NCBI RefSeq assembly: GCF_016629565.1
Contig: NZ_AP023057.1
Span: forward strand, 1,488,001 to 1,552,000
Length of the DNA: 64,000 bases
Reading direction: 5' to 3'
Source of the DNA: Nitratiruptor sp. YY08-10
GTDB taxonomy: Bacteria > Campylobacterota > Campylobacteria > Campylobacterales > Nitratiruptoraceae
In this document: positions 18,687 through 27,405 of the stretch, in pieces
Layout: each line of letters begins with the position of its first letter
Numbering within the stretch: position 1 is the stretch's first letter
Notes under the pieces: generated by a model
Seen by the model: the letters and a program-made list of their open reading frames with translations, nothing else
The model's database searches: none
What the model was told of the DNA's origin: nothing
Program-made: the position numbers and the translations under genes

Positions 18687-19153
18687 GTAATCTACCTGCT
18701 CCTATGCTCGCTCACGAAATTCCTTGAATTTCGGGCTTCTCTTTAGTCGCAGGTTTCAGTAAGGCACGAAGGACAAGCAGTTGTCCTTCTAAAAAAAAGC
18801 CTTTGGCTTAAACTAACCGCAAAGCTTCATTCACTTTGCTCATTTGCTTTGCTTCAAGGTAACTTAGCAACTCCTATGCTCATCACGAAATTCCTTGAAT
18901 TTCGGATTCGCATATAGTCGTTGCTTTCAGTGAGGCACGAAGGACAAGCAGTTGTCCTTCTAAAAAAAAAGCCTTTGGCTTAAACTAACCGCAAAGCTTC
19001 ATTCACTTTGCTCATTTGCTTTGCTTCAAGGTAACTTAGCAACTCCTATGCTCATCACGAAATTCCTTGAATTTCGGATTCGCATATAGTCGTTGCTTTC
19101 AGTGAGGCACGAAGGACAAGCAGTTGTCCTTCTAAAAAAAAAGCCTTTGGCTT
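18687..19153 (-). repeat. Tandem array of a 172-bp structured non-coding repeat (2.7 copies)
   Basis: This fills most of the gene-free stretch 18555-19162. Copy A starts at 18687, copy B at 18858 and copy C at 19030. B and C appear identical over their shared length; A differs mainly in the first 75 bases. Each copy holds a stem around a GAAATTC/GAATTTC hairpin, then AAGGACAAGCAGTTGTCCTT (A 18769-18788, B 18940-18959, C 19112-19131), then a GCC/GGC hairpin beside an 8-9 base A-run, which is an intrinsic terminator for minus-strand transcripts. The outer 6-bp stem is ACCTGC/GCAGGT in A (18694-18699 with 18749-18754) and AGCAAC/GTTGCT in B and C (18866-18871 with 18920-18925; 19038-19043 with 19092-19097). 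Three base pairs change in both arms. A partial fourth remnant may lie at 18617-18640. No protein of credible length is encoded. Confidence 0.85.
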
Positions 19154-19159
19154 TTTTTT
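19134..19159 (-). terminator. Intrinsic terminator of rpsB-tsf
   Basis: On the minus strand an A-run, GCC, loop AAA, GGC and nine T form a hairpin immediately after the tsf stop codon. It is the only repeat copy with A and T runs on both sides; the copies at 18792 and 18961 have the same GCC/GGC core and T-run, so three terminators follow tsf in tandem. Confidence 0.75.
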
Positions 19160-19162
19160 ACC

Positions 19163-20080
19163 TCACTTCATCTGAGCAGCGACTTCTGCAGCAAAATCCT
19201 CCTCTTTTTTCTCGATACCTTCACCAAGCTCATATCGGATAAAACCGATAATTTTCGCGCTGCCACCCGCAGCTTTAGCAGCTTCATCAATTACTTGTTT
19301 GACGCTCTTTTTGTCATCTTTTACAAATTTTTGTCCAAGAAGGGTGTTTTCTTCAACAAATTTTTTGATTTTTCCTGGAATGATTTTTTCGATGATATTA
19401 GCAGGTTTGCCCTCTTTTTCAAGTTGCGCTTTAGCAATCTCTTTCTCTTTTTCAATCACTTCAGCAGGAATGGATTCTTCATCAAGATATTTTGGATTCA
19501 TCGCTGCAATATGCATTGCTACATCTTTTAATAAATCTTTGATTGAAGCACATACCTCTTCTTTGTCACAGCTTGCAGCAACGATAACACCTATCTTTCC
19601 ACCCATATGAAGATAACCGTTGACAACGCCAGGTCCATCTACGCAGATTTTGTCAAATCGTCTTACTACGATATTTTCACCAATTTTCGCAATCTCTGCT
19701 TTCATATACTCTTCGAAAATCACGTTATCAATTGGTGTTTTGTAAAGCTCTTCTACACTTTCTACTGCACTCTGGGCAATATGTCCTTTTACTTTTTCAA
19801 CGAGTGATTTAAAGTTTTCGTTTTGCGCAACGAAATCTGTCTCAGAGTTTACTTCTACGATTGTCGCACATTTAAAATCATCGCTTACTTGAACGGCAAT
19901 TGTTCCTTCACTTGCCACTCTGTCTGCTTTTTTTGCTGCTTTTGCAATCCCTTTTTTTCTCAAGATTTCGATCGCTTTGTCCATATCTCCATTTGCTTCT
20001 TGAAGCGCCTTTTTACAATCCATCATACCAGCGCCTGTGCGCTCTCTGAGTTCTTTTACTTGTGCTGCGCTGATTGCCAT
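19163..20080 (-). CDS. tsf: Translation elongation factor Ts
   Basis: It exchanges GDP for GTP on EF-Tu. The N-terminal UBA-like region with LRERTGAGMMDCKKAL (10-25) and the core motif NSETDFVAQNE are diagnostic. Length is 305 residues. Its ATG overlaps the rpsB stop as TAATG, the usual rpsB-tsf operon arrangement. Confidence 0.97.
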   Translation of the reverse strand: MAISAAQVKELRERTGAGMMDCKKALQEANGDMDKAIEILRKKGIAKAAKKADRVASEGTIAVQVSDDFKCATIVEVNSETDFVAQNENFKSLVEKVKGHIAQSAVESVEELYKTPIDNVIFEEYMKAEIAKIGENIVVRRFDKICVDGPGVVNGYLHMGGKIGVIVAASCDKEEVCASIKDLLKDVAMHIAAMNPKYLDEESIPAEVIEKEKEIAKAQLEKEGKPANIIEKIIPGKIKKFVEENTLLGQKFVKDDKKSVKQVIDEAAKAAGGSAKIIGFIRYELGEGIEKKEEDFAAEVAAQMK

Positions 20081-20880
20081 TACTTCTCCTCCTCTTCAGT
20101 TTCTTCTGCTTCACCTTCTGCTACCGCTTCTTCGATAAGCTCTTTTTTCTCTTCTTCTGTTGCTGGTGCGGCTTCTTCCTCTTCACCTTCTAACTCTTGC
20201 TCTCGAAGCTCTTTTCCTTCGATGATCGCTTCAGCCATCTCTTTACAAAAGAGTTGAATACTTCGGATAGCATCATCATTTCCTGGAATTGGATAGTCAA
20301 TAAGATCTGGATCACAGTTTGTATCCAAAGGCGCTACGATAGGAATACCAAGTTTGTTTCCCTCTTTTACTGCGATATGCTCTCGAACGGCATCGATAAT
20401 GAAAAGCATATCAGGAAGTTTTTTCATATCCCGAATACCACCAAGAAAGTTTTCAAGTTTCTCTTTCTTTCTTCGAAGCATCAACGCTTCTTTCTTGGTC
20501 AATAGGTCCATCTGACCAGTTTTTTCCATCTCTTCAATGATTTCAAGTTTTCTGATTGATTTTCGAATAGTATTAAAGTTAGTAAGAGTTCCACCAAGCC
20601 ATCGTGAATTTACATATGGCATACCGCATTTTTTTGCATACTCTTCGATTGCATTTTTCGCCTGTTTTTTTGTTCCAACGAAAAGAATCGTTTTTCCCTC
20701 TTTTGCCGCATCTCGAACGATATTATATGTATATCTGAAATATCGAAGCGTTTTTTGCAAGTCGATAATGTGGATATTTTTTCTAACACCAAAGATAAAT
20801 GGTTTCATCTTTGGATTCCATCTGCGTGTTTGATGTCCAAAGTGCACACCGCACTCGAGTAGGTCTTTCATTGTTACCAT
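20080..20880 (-). CDS. rpsB: Small ribosomal subunit protein uS2
   Basis: This protein of the 30S subunit starts [25 protein letters not shown] and contains [15 protein letters not shown] and the C-terminal [25 protein letters not shown] region typical of uS2. After about residue 230 comes a Glu/Ala-rich acidic tail of about 35 residues, common in this phylum. The ATG at 20880 or the third-codon ATG could serve. It is preceded by a folded leader. Confidence 0.97.
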   Translation of the reverse strand: MVTMKDLLECGVHFGHQTRRWNPKMKPFIFGVRKNIHIIDLQKTLRYFRYTYNIVRDAAKEGKTILFVGTKKQAKNAIEEYAKKCGMPYVNSRWLGGTLTNFNTIRKSIRKLEIIEEMEKTGQMDLLTKKEALMLRRKKEKLENFLGGIRDMKKLPDMLFIIDAVREHIAVKEGNKLGIPIVAPLDTNCDPDLIDYPIPGNDDAIRSIQLFCKEMAEAIIEGKELREQELEGEEEEAAPATEEEKKELIEEAVAEGEAEETEEEEK

Positions 20881-20914
20881 GATTGCTCCTTGTATGATTT
20901 TAGGTTTTTGCCTC

Positions 20915-20960
20915 CGCAGTCATCAACGGCTCTTGCCGCAACCCGTCAAGGATTACTGCG
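20915..20960 (-). promoter_or_regulatory. Structured rpsB 5' leader
   Basis: The leader transcript would fold with an outer stem CGCAGT/ACTGCG (20955-20960 with 20915-20920) enclosing a CGGC-AAGA-GCCG hairpin (20927-20938). It lies between the TATAAT box and the ribosome site AAGGAGC. Ribosomal protein leaders that bind uS2 are known in other bacteria; that this is one is an inference. Confidence 0.5.
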
Positions 20961-20980
20961 TGTGTACTAAAAGGCGAGTG

Positions 20981-20986
20981 ATTATA
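20981..20986 (-). promoter_or_regulatory. Probable -10 box of rpsB-tsf
   Basis: TATAAT on the minus strand after a run of T residues. The predicted start gives a leader of about 94 bases. Confidence 0.55.
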
Positions 20987-21026
20987 TAAAAAAAATACTT
21001 AAATTGCGTTGAGGAAATGGTTTAGT

Positions 21027-21054
21027 AAGAAAAGTAGGAGAACCTACTTTTCTT
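21027..21054 (-). terminator. Terminator of the peroxiredoxin operon
   Basis: AAGAAAAGTAGG (21027-21038) and CCTACTTTTCTT (21043-21054) form a 12-bp perfect stem with a 4-base loop. It overlaps the peroxiredoxin stop codon and stands between that gene and the rpsB promoter. Confidence 0.75.
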
Positions 21055-21514
21055 GTAGCTCTTTAAGAGTTTGAAGAACCTTTTCAACATGCCCTTTGAC
21101 ACGAACTTTAGGCCACACTGCAGCCACATTGCCTTCCGGATCTATTAAATATGTTGTACGAATAACCCCTTCATACTCTTTGCCATACATCTTTTTTATT
21201 CCCCAGGCACCATACGCTTTGAGAACCTCTTTTTGTGTATCGCATAGCAGTGTCACTTGCAGCTGTTTCTTTTCGCTGAATTTTCTGTGACTTTCACAAC
21301 TGTCAGGACTGACTCCCAAAACAACTGCTCCAAGCTTTTCAAACTCTTTCAAGTGTGCCGTAAAATCAAGCGCTTCTGTAGTACATCCTGGAGTATTGTC
21401 CTTTGGATAAAAATAGAGAACTATCCATTTTCCTATGAGATCTTGTAAACAGATTTCTACTTCATCTTGATTTGGCAAACAAAACTGAGGTGCTTTTTGT
21501 CCAACTTCTATCAT
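21044..21514 (-). CDS. bcp: Bcp/PrxQ-type thiol peroxidase
   Basis: This is a cytosolic peroxiredoxin that reduces hydroperoxides. The AhpC-TSA fold is clear; the peroxidatic cysteine is Cys44 in DNTPGCTTEALDF. The resolving cysteine found five residues later in E. coli Bcp is absent; other cysteines (in SPDSCESH and LLCDTQ) could serve, or an external thiol. The ATG at 21514, preceded by GGGAGG, is chosen over one at 21535 that would lie inside the upstream gene. Length 156. Thioredoxin and its reductase at 31115-32499 are plausible reductants. Confidence 0.92.
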   Translation of the reverse strand: MIEVGQKAPQFCLPNQDEVEICLQDLIGKWIVLYFYPKDNTPGCTTEALDFTAHLKEFEKLGAVVLGVSPDSCESHRKFSEKKQLQVTLLCDTQKEVLKAYGAWGIKKMYGKEYEGVIRTTYLIDPEGNVAAVWPKVRVKGHVEKVLQTLKELQEK

Positions 21515-21515
21515 T

Positions 21516-21950
21516 TTATTTTCCCTCCCTTTCAAAGATTGTTGTATTTGGCTTTATTTTCTGGACTGTTTTTGTAAAAATGCCTTCACCTTTTTTGATC
21601 AAATTTTTTTCTTCATCAAAATGTTTTGCACTGCTCAGTGCACAACTAGGTGATTTCGATTTGACAACAAACATATCGATGTCTGGATGTTTTTGGCACA
21701 AATCCGAAGCATATTTTTCTATCCATTCTGTGTAATCCTCACCAGATTCGTTGCCTATAGCGCGTCCATTGACAATATCTATCGTTTCTCGGGGCGTTCC
21801 TAAAATCGCATCTTCAGGGCAAAAAGCGATGACCTCATCACACCCTTTCAAGACAGATTGCAGTGATTCATCTTTTTTGTTGCTCCCGTCGTATCGACAG
21901 TTTTGCCCAAGCAAACAGGCACTCACAGCAACTTTTACCTTTTTAGACAA
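21516..21950 (-). CDS. DUF523 family protein
   Basis: This small cytosolic protein of unknown function has the family signature VSACLLGQNCRYDG near the N-terminus, PEDAILGTPRE in the middle and VKSKSPSCALS near the C-terminus. The conserved cysteines suggest metal or cluster binding, which is not proven. The open frame runs to an ATG at 21992 inside the upstream cyclase gene. The TTG at 21950, with AGAGGGG upstream and overlapping the cyclase stop, gives the normal family N-terminus. Confidence 0.75.
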   Translation of the reverse strand: MSKKVKVAVSACLLGQNCRYDGSNKKDESLQSVLKGCDEVIAFCPEDAILGTPRETIDIVNGRAIGNESGEDYTEWIEKYASDLCQKHPDIDMFVVKSKSPSCALSSAKHFDEEKNLIKKGEGIFTKTVQKIKPNTTIFEREGK

Positions 21951-23187
21951 CGCAAACCCCTCTTGTTCGTTTTGCAAGATAGAGTTTCTCATCTGCTTTT
22001 TTGATTAATTCTTTTAACTCTGTTTCACTATCACAAATTCCACACGAAAAATTGTAATGTACGTTTTTACCATCATCAGTCACAATACAATCTTCATGAA
22101 CTTTTTTTCGAATCCGTTCTTCTATAATTTTCTTCGCTTCCTCTTTTGAACAATTTCCAAAAAATATCACAAATTCTTCACCACCATATCGAACAACAAA
22201 ATCTCCTGTACGTAAAGAATTTTGCAAAATAGTCCCAAAATGACGTAACACTTCATCTCCGATACTATGTCCATATGTATCGTTTATCTGTTTAAAATGG
22301 TCCAAATCTAAAATAGCTATAGAAACAGGCTTTTTTTGACGTTTGAAATTTTCCAAAAGTTTATGACCGGCATCAAAGAGATAATACCGGTTATAACATC
22401 CAGTTAAAGCATCTTTAATAGCCAATTCTTTGATTTTATGAAATTGCACCATAGATTTCACCACATTGTCGATACGACATACAAATTCAGCATTAAAAAA
22501 ATTTTTTTTCAAAAAATCATTAGCACCACTTTTCAAAAAACGTGTAATAACATTACTATCATCTGATGCTGTTAAAGCTACTATGCCAAAATCCTCATAA
22601 AAATATCTCTCTCGAACATAGCGAACAAATTCTAGGCCTGTTTCATTGTTTTTCAACATATAATCAACGATTAATAATTTAATATTGTGCATTTCTATCA
22701 TCTGTTTCGCCGCTTTAATGGTATCTGCCAAATAAACTTTTGTATAAGGATAGTATATAGCAAAAAAATGTTGTAAAAATTTTTGAAAGGAAGGTGAGTC
22801 ATCAAGTATCAGAACCTCATGTTCATCCATAAATTCTAAAATTGTCAACTTTGTAATGAGATAATCCAACCGGACCATATCCCGCTTAATGATAAAATCA
22901 ATCACCCTTTTTTTTGTATATTTATCAAAAACTTCTAAAGATTCTGAAGCAGTAATTACGATAACAGGTTTGTTGTTAGCAATTAATTTGTCGATAAGTT
23001 CGCACTCGTTACAATCTGGTAGATAGATATCAAGCAAAACAAACTTATACTCGTCCAACGATGGTAATTGCTTGAACTCCGCATAACTTGAAATATGAGT
23101 GACTTCGTATGATAATTGCGATTCTAAGACATTTTTAATATTTTTTGCATAGAATCTATCATCTTCGATCAGCAAAATTTTATTCAT
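21943..23187 (-). CDS. Response regulator diguanylate cyclase, REC-REC-GGDEF
   Basis: This is a cytosolic c-di-GMP synthase controlled by phosphorylation. REC1 (about 1-118) has acidic residues 9-10, phospho-acceptor Asp53 and Lys101. REC2 (about 124-243) has Asp129/130, Asp175 and Lys227. The GGDEF domain (about 255-414) has GGEEF at 335-339 and an intact inhibitory I-site RTGD at 326-329. The layout matches PleD-like regulators. No histidine kinase is adjacent. Its start overlaps the aldehyde dehydrogenase stop by ATGA. Confidence 0.92.
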   Translation of the reverse strand: MNKILLIEDDRFYAKNIKNVLESQLSYEVTHISSYAEFKQLPSLDEYKFVLLDIYLPDCNECELIDKLIANNKPVIVITASESLEVFDKYTKKRVIDFIIKRDMVRLDYLITKLTILEFMDEHEVLILDDSPSFQKFLQHFFAIYYPYTKVYLADTIKAAKQMIEMHNIKLLIVDYMLKNNETGLEFVRYVRERYFYEDFGIVALTASDDSNVITRFLKSGANDFLKKNFFNAEFVCRIDNVVKSMVQFHKIKELAIKDALTGCYNRYYLFDAGHKLLENFKRQKKPVSIAILDLDHFKQINDTYGHSIGDEVLRHFGTILQNSLRTGDFVVRYGGEEFVIFFGNCSKEEAKKIIEERIRKKVHEDCIVTDDGKNVHYNFSCGICDSETELKELIKKADEKLYLAKRTRGVCVV

Positions 23188-24605
23188 ACAATAACCACCG
23201 ATTTGAGTTCTGTATACTCTTCTAATGCAAACTTTGGTCCTTCCCGGCCAATACCGGAATATTTCACGCCCCCATAGGGTTGAATATCGAACCGCAAAGT
23301 TGGAATATCGTTAACAACAACGCCTCCAGCTTCGGCATCATCGACAAATCGCTTAATCACTTCGATATCTTTTGTAAAAATCGAAAACTGCAAACCATAT
23401 GGAGAGTCGTTCATTTTTTCGATCGCTTCTTCATAACTTTGAACTTTCACAAGAGAAACGATCGGAGCAAACACCTCTTCGCACACAATCTCCATATCAT
23501 CCGTCACATCCGCCAAAATGGCTGGATAAAAATATTTTCCTTCCCTTTTTCCTTCCAAAATAGCTCTAGCTCCTGCCTTAATAGCACTTTGCACCCAACG
23601 TTCAGCCCTCATTGCCGCTTCTTCATTGATCAGCGGACCCATGAAAGTATCTGGTTCATACGGATCACCCACTTTGAGCTTTTTCGTATCATTAGCTAAA
23701 GCTTGTGCAAACTCTTCATAGACTGCTTCATGGACATAGATTCGCTGCAAACTAATACACACCTGCCCGCTGTTAACAAAAGCTCCCACGGCACATCTGC
23801 TTGCGGCCATCTTGATATCAGCATCTTTATCGATAAAAGTAGCCGCATTTCCGCCAAGCTCCAGACTCACTTTTTTGATACCCGCGTTTTTCATGATAAT
23901 CTTTCCAACTGGAACACTTCCGGTAAAACTGATTTTTCTTGGGATCTCATTCGTTACCAGAGCATTTCCCACTTCAGCATCCCCATAGACAAGACTGAGC
24001 ATATCCGGTACGGCATATTCGCTTTCGATAAACAGTTTTGCCAGTTTATATCCAGTTAACGGTGCTTCAGGAGTCGGTTTGTATACTACGGAATTGCCAG
24101 TAACCAATGCAGGAGCCAGCTTATGGACTGAAAGATTGAGAGGGAAGTTAAAAGGCGTAATGGCGACAACCACACCAAGAGGAACCCTTTTATAATAGCT
24201 CATCGTTTTTCTTCCGCTTTGCGTTGCATCGGTATTGATCGTCTCTCCATTAAGGCTTACTGCAAAATCGGCACTAAGTTCTATCGTCTCAATAGCACGC
24301 TGTACTTCCACTCGGCTAAAAGCGATAGGTTTACCCACCTCTTTTGTAATGGTTAGAGCAAACTCCTCCTTTTGCTCTTTCAGTTTTGCCGCCACATCTC
24401 TTAACCAAGCAACCCTTTGAGAAAGTGGAATGATGTTTTTATATTTTTGAAAAGCTTTTTGAGCGATTTGCAATGCCTTTTTTGCATCTTCGGCATCACA
24501 CTTTGGAAATTTTGCAACTACTTTGTCGTTAAACGGGCTACGATGCTCTTCCCACTCCTCTTTATGTGCGGGGGTTGATCCAAAATATATTTTTGCCTCT
24601 TCCAT
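23184..24605 (-). CDS. NAD(P)-dependent aldehyde dehydrogenase
   Basis: It oxidises an aldehyde to a carboxylate through a thiohemiacetal. The ALDH motifs are AITPFNFPLN (148-157, with Asn153), Lys176, the general base Glu249 in LELGGNA and the nucleophile Cys283 in NSGQVCIS. Length 473 fits lactaldehyde/succinate-semialdehyde-type enzymes; the substrate cannot be read from the sequence. It is first in a run with the REC-REC-GGDEF, DUF523 and Bcp genes. Confidence 0.92.
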   Translation of the reverse strand: MEEAKIYFGSTPAHKEEWEEHRSPFNDKVVAKFPKCDAEDAKKALQIAQKAFQKYKNIIPLSQRVAWLRDVAAKLKEQKEEFALTITKEVGKPIAFSRVEVQRAIETIELSADFAVSLNGETINTDATQSGRKTMSYYKRVPLGVVVAITPFNFPLNLSVHKLAPALVTGNSVVYKPTPEAPLTGYKLAKLFIESEYAVPDMLSLVYGDAEVGNALVTNEIPRKISFTGSVPVGKIIMKNAGIKKVSLELGGNAATFIDKDADIKMAASRCAVGAFVNSGQVCISLQRIYVHEAVYEEFAQALANDTKKLKVGDPYEPDTFMGPLINEEAAMRAERWVQSAIKAGARAILEGKREGKYFYPAILADVTDDMEIVCEEVFAPIVSLVKVQSYEEAIEKMNDSPYGLQFSIFTKDIEVIKRFVDDAEAGGVVVNDIPTLRFDIQPYGGVKYSGIGREGPKFALEEYTELKSVVIV

Positions 24606-24634
24606 AACGACTCCTTAAGCATACTTTTAGGCTG

Positions 24635-24640
24635 ATTATA
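24635..24640 (-). promoter_or_regulatory. Probable -10 box of the aldehyde dehydrogenase operon
   Basis: TATAAT on the minus strand, 30-35 bases before the start codon, with a ribosome site AAGGAG between. ilvE is transcribed the other way from the same 116-base gap. Confidence 0.5.
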
Positions 24641-24721
24641 ACCTATTTCTTTTTAAACATTATTTTGATAGACTTGGGCCTAATTTACTATTAAGATTTT
24701 TAACAAAAGGGAACAGTTTTC

Positions 24722-25636
24722 ATGGAAAAAGCACGATACATCTGGATGAATGGAGCTTTCGTCAATTGGGATGATGCAAAAGTGCACGTTCTTACGCATA
24801 CTCTTCATTACGGAAATGGCGTTTTTGAAGGGACAAGAGCATATAAAACTGAAAAGGGACTTGCGATTTTCAGGCTTCGTGATCACACGAAACGTCTGCT
24901 CAATTCAGCAAAAATCACGGCAATCCAATGCCCTTATACACTCGAAGAGCTGGAGGAGGCTCAGATCGAGCTTTTGCGAAAAAACAGTTTCGACGGCAAC
25001 GTATACATCCGCCCTCTCATCTACCTTGGATATGGTGTCATGGGACTTTACCATGTTAATGCCCCGGTAGAAGTAGCAATTGCAGCTTGGAAATGGGGAA
25101 GCTATTTGGGTGATGAAGGGCTTGAACATGGGATCCGCGTCAAAATTAGCTCTTTTGCACGAAACAGTGTCAAATCGACCATGGGCAAAGCCAAAGCGGT
25201 AGCCAATTACCTCAACTCCCAAATGGCGAAATTTGAGGCATTAGAAGCGGGCTATGAAGAGGCGCTGCTTCTTGATGATGAAGGGTTTGTAGCTGAAGGG
25301 AGTGGAGAGTGCCTGTTTATTGTCCGAGACGGCGTGCTCATCTCTCCTCCAAATGACAATTCCCTTGAATCCATTACACAAGATACCGTTTTAAAAATTG
25401 CAAAAGAAAAAGGGTTGCCGATTGAGAGAAGACGTATAACAAGAGATGAAGTCTATATCTGCGATGAAGCCTTTTTTACAGGAACCGCTGCAGAAGTTAC
25501 GCCGATCAAAGAGGTAGATGGCCGAATCATTGGCAACGGAAAACGAGGCCCAATAACCCAAGAACTCCAAACAGCCTATTTCGATATCGTTTATGGACGA
25601 AATCCAGCATATGAACATATGCTGACATATATTTAA
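24722..25636 (+). CDS. ilvE: Branched-chain amino acid aminotransferase
   Basis: This fold-type IV PLP enzyme performs the last step of Ile, Leu and Val synthesis. FEGTRAY (35-41) and the PLP lysine K158 in GKAKAVANYL are visible, followed by EGSGECLFIV and TQDTVLKIAKEKG, typical for IlvE. Length is 304. The SPFH gene begins 6 bases after its stop, so they are co-transcribed. Confidence 0.95.
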   Translation: MEKARYIWMNGAFVNWDDAKVHVLTHTLHYGNGVFEGTRAYKTEKGLAIFRLRDHTKRLLNSAKITAIQCPYTLEELEEAQIELLRKNSFDGNVYIRPLIYLGYGVMGLYHVNAPVEVAIAAWKWGSYLGDEGLEHGIRVKISSFARNSVKSTMGKAKAVANYLNSQMAKFEALEAGYEEALLLDDEGFVAEGSGECLFIVRDGVLISPPNDNSLESITQDTVLKIAKEKGLPIERRRITRDEVYICDEAFFTGTAAEVTPIKEVDGRIIGNGKRGPITQELQTAYFDIVYGRNPAYEHMLTYI

Positions 25637-25642
25637 GGAGGC

Positions 25643-26698
25643 ATGATGCCAGCAGATCTGAATGATTATTTTAAAAATAAGATGGATGATAATGGTGGAG
25701 ACAACAGAGCTCCACAGTTTTTGAAAGATTTTAGCAAAAAAGCAACAATTCTTTATGTTATTTTAGCCATAGCGGTCCTTTTGATCATCGCAAAACCCTA
25801 TACGATTATACAATCTGGTGAAGTGGGAATCAAAGTAACTGCAGGAAAGTTTGATCCCATTCCTTTGGCTCCAGGTATCCACTTTTTTATCCCTGGTATT
25901 CAAAAGATCATCAAAGTCGATACGAAAGTACGAATCATAAACTACAAAAGCGAGCACGATACTGCTTTTGGCAATGTCAACGAAGGAATCATCGAAAAAC
26001 CCGCTATAACGGTTTTGGATGCCAGAGGGCTTCCCGTCAGTATCGATTTGACAGTACAGTATCGACTCAATCCAGCAAACGCTCCACAAACAATCGCCAC
26101 GTGGGGCCTAAGTTGGGAAGAGAAGTTGATCAATGCAGTGGTTCGAGAAGTGGTACGAAATGTCATCGGACGATACAAAGCAGAAGAGCTTCCAGTGAAG
26201 CGAAACGAAATAGCAGCACTTATCGAACAAGAGATACGAAAAAAGATCGATAGTTTCAAAAACAAGCCTGTGTTTTTAGAGTCCGTACAGCTTCGAGAAA
26301 TTAACCTCCCACCAAAAATCAAAGAACAGATTGAACGGGTTCAAATCGCTAAGCAAGAAGCCGAGAGAATGAAATATGAAGTAGAAAAAGCAAGACAAGA
26401 GGCCGAAAAAAGAGCCGCTCAGGCACGAGGAGAAGCAGAGGCGAAAAAGATCCGGGCACAAGGGGAAGCTGAGCGGATCATGATCGAAGCAAAAGCCAAG
26501 GCTCAGGCAAATACGGTGATCGCAAAAAGCGTAACACCTGAGCTTCTTCGTCTCAAACAGATAGAGATCCAAGGGAAATTCAATGAAGCATTGAAAGTCA
26601 ACAAAGATGCAAAACTTTTCTTAACACCAGGCGGTGCTGTACCAAATATCTGGATCGATAGCAAAGATCATCAAAAAGCAATCTCCATTTCTCGATAA
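25643..26698 (+). CDS. SPFH/Band 7 (prohibitin-like) membrane protein
   Basis: This is a membrane-anchored scaffold of the prohibitin/HflC class. One helix (about 33-55) is followed by an SPFH domain (about 60-235) and an Ala/Glu/Lys/Arg-rich coiled coil (about 235-300). Such proteins form ring assemblies that modulate membrane proteases such as FtsH in other bacteria; that role is not shown here. Either of two adjacent ATGs (25643, 25646) could start; the GGAGG is unusually close to the first. Length 351. Confidence 0.85.
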   Translation: MMPADLNDYFKNKMDDNGGDNRAPQFLKDFSKKATILYVILAIAVLLIIAKPYTIIQSGEVGIKVTAGKFDPIPLAPGIHFFIPGIQKIIKVDTKVRIINYKSEHDTAFGNVNEGIIEKPAITVLDARGLPVSIDLTVQYRLNPANAPQTIATWGLSWEEKLINAVVREVVRNVIGRYKAEELPVKRNEIAALIEQEIRKKIDSFKNKPVFLESVQLREINLPPKIKEQIERVQIAKQEAERMKYEVEKARQEAEKRAAQARGEAEAKKIRAQGEAERIMIEAKAKAQANTVIAKSVTPELLRLKQIEIQGKFNEALKVNKDAKLFLTPGGAVPNIWIDSKDHQKAISISR

Positions 26699-26700
26699 CG

Positions 26701-26714
26701 GCGGGACTTCCCGC
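26701..26714. other. Short GC-rich hairpin before hisIE
   Basis: GCGGGACTTCCCGC can form a 5-6 bp stem directly after the SPFH stop codon. It is followed by TTTATAAAGG, so it could be a weak terminator or a processing site within the operon. Confidence 0.4.
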
Positions 26715-26730
26715 TTTATAAAGGAAAACT

Positions 26731-27405
26731 ATGCAATTTTCCATCGACTGGGAAAAACATCCACTTATTCCGGCCATCGTTCAAGATGTGGATACAAAAG
26801 AAGTTTTAATGCTTGCATACATGAATGAAGAGGCTTTACAAAAAACGCTTTCCACCGGATTTGCACACTACTACTCAAGAAGCCGACAGAAACTGTGGAA
26901 AAAGGGTGAAAGCAGTGGCAATGTACAAAAAGTGGAAAGTGTGAAGCTTGATTGTGACAGTGACACAATCTTGCTTGAAGTCAAACAGCAAGGTCCAGCG
27001 TGTCATACAGGAAGAAAGAGCTGTTTCTATAAAGATCTGCTGCTTGGACATATCACCAGCGAACCTATCCAAAATCCTGATGAAATGTATGAGGATGTTG
27101 TCGATAGACTCTATCATATTATCCAGGAGAAAAAAGAGGCCGATCCTTCACAATCATGGACAGCCAAGCTCTTTAGCAAAGGTGAAAACAGCATCCTCAA
27201 AAAAGTGGTAGAAGAAGCCGGAGAGTTCTGTTTTGCCGTCAAAGATGATGACAAAGAACAAATCATCTATGAATGTGCCGACCTCGTCTACCATACATTA
27301 GTGGCGCTTGCGAGCAAAGATATTTCTCCAGAATTAATTAGAAAAGAGCTAAAAAGGCGATTTGGAATAAGCGGTATAGAAGAAAAAGCTTCAAGGAGTA
27401 AATGA
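26731..27405 (+). CDS. hisI: Bifunctional phosphoribosyl-AMP cyclohydrolase / phosphoribosyl-ATP pyrophosphatase
   Basis: It catalyses steps 2 and 3 of histidine synthesis. Residues 1 to about 110 form the HisI domain with [23 protein letters not shown] and the metal-binding region around [10 protein letters not shown]. Residues about 120-224 form the HisE domain with a helical MazG-like fold ending in an acidic motif ([10 protein letters not shown]...YECADLVYH). The fusion and 224-residue length are standard. No other his genes are in this window. Confidence 0.95.
   Translation: MQFSIDWEKHPLIPAIVQDVDTKEVLMLAYMNEEALQKTLSTGFAHYYSRSRQKLWKKGESSGNVQKVESVKLDCDSDTILLEVKQQGPACHTGRKSCFYKDLLLGHITSEPIQNPDEMYEDVVDRLYHIIQEKKEADPSQSWTAKLFSKGENSILKKVVEEAGEFCFAVKDDDKEQIIYECADLVYHTLVALASKDISPELIRKELKRRFGISGIEEKASRSK

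Noticed and set aside
18874-18920. 13-codon frame inside repeat copies B and C (MLITKFLEFRIRI)
   Set aside because: It is not preserved in copy A, where it ends after 7 codons, and it has no ribosome site; the changes preserve base pairing rather than coding.
18687-19153. CRISPR array
   Set aside because: The units are 172 bp and directly abutting, with no short repeats separated by unique spacers, and no cas genes are present.
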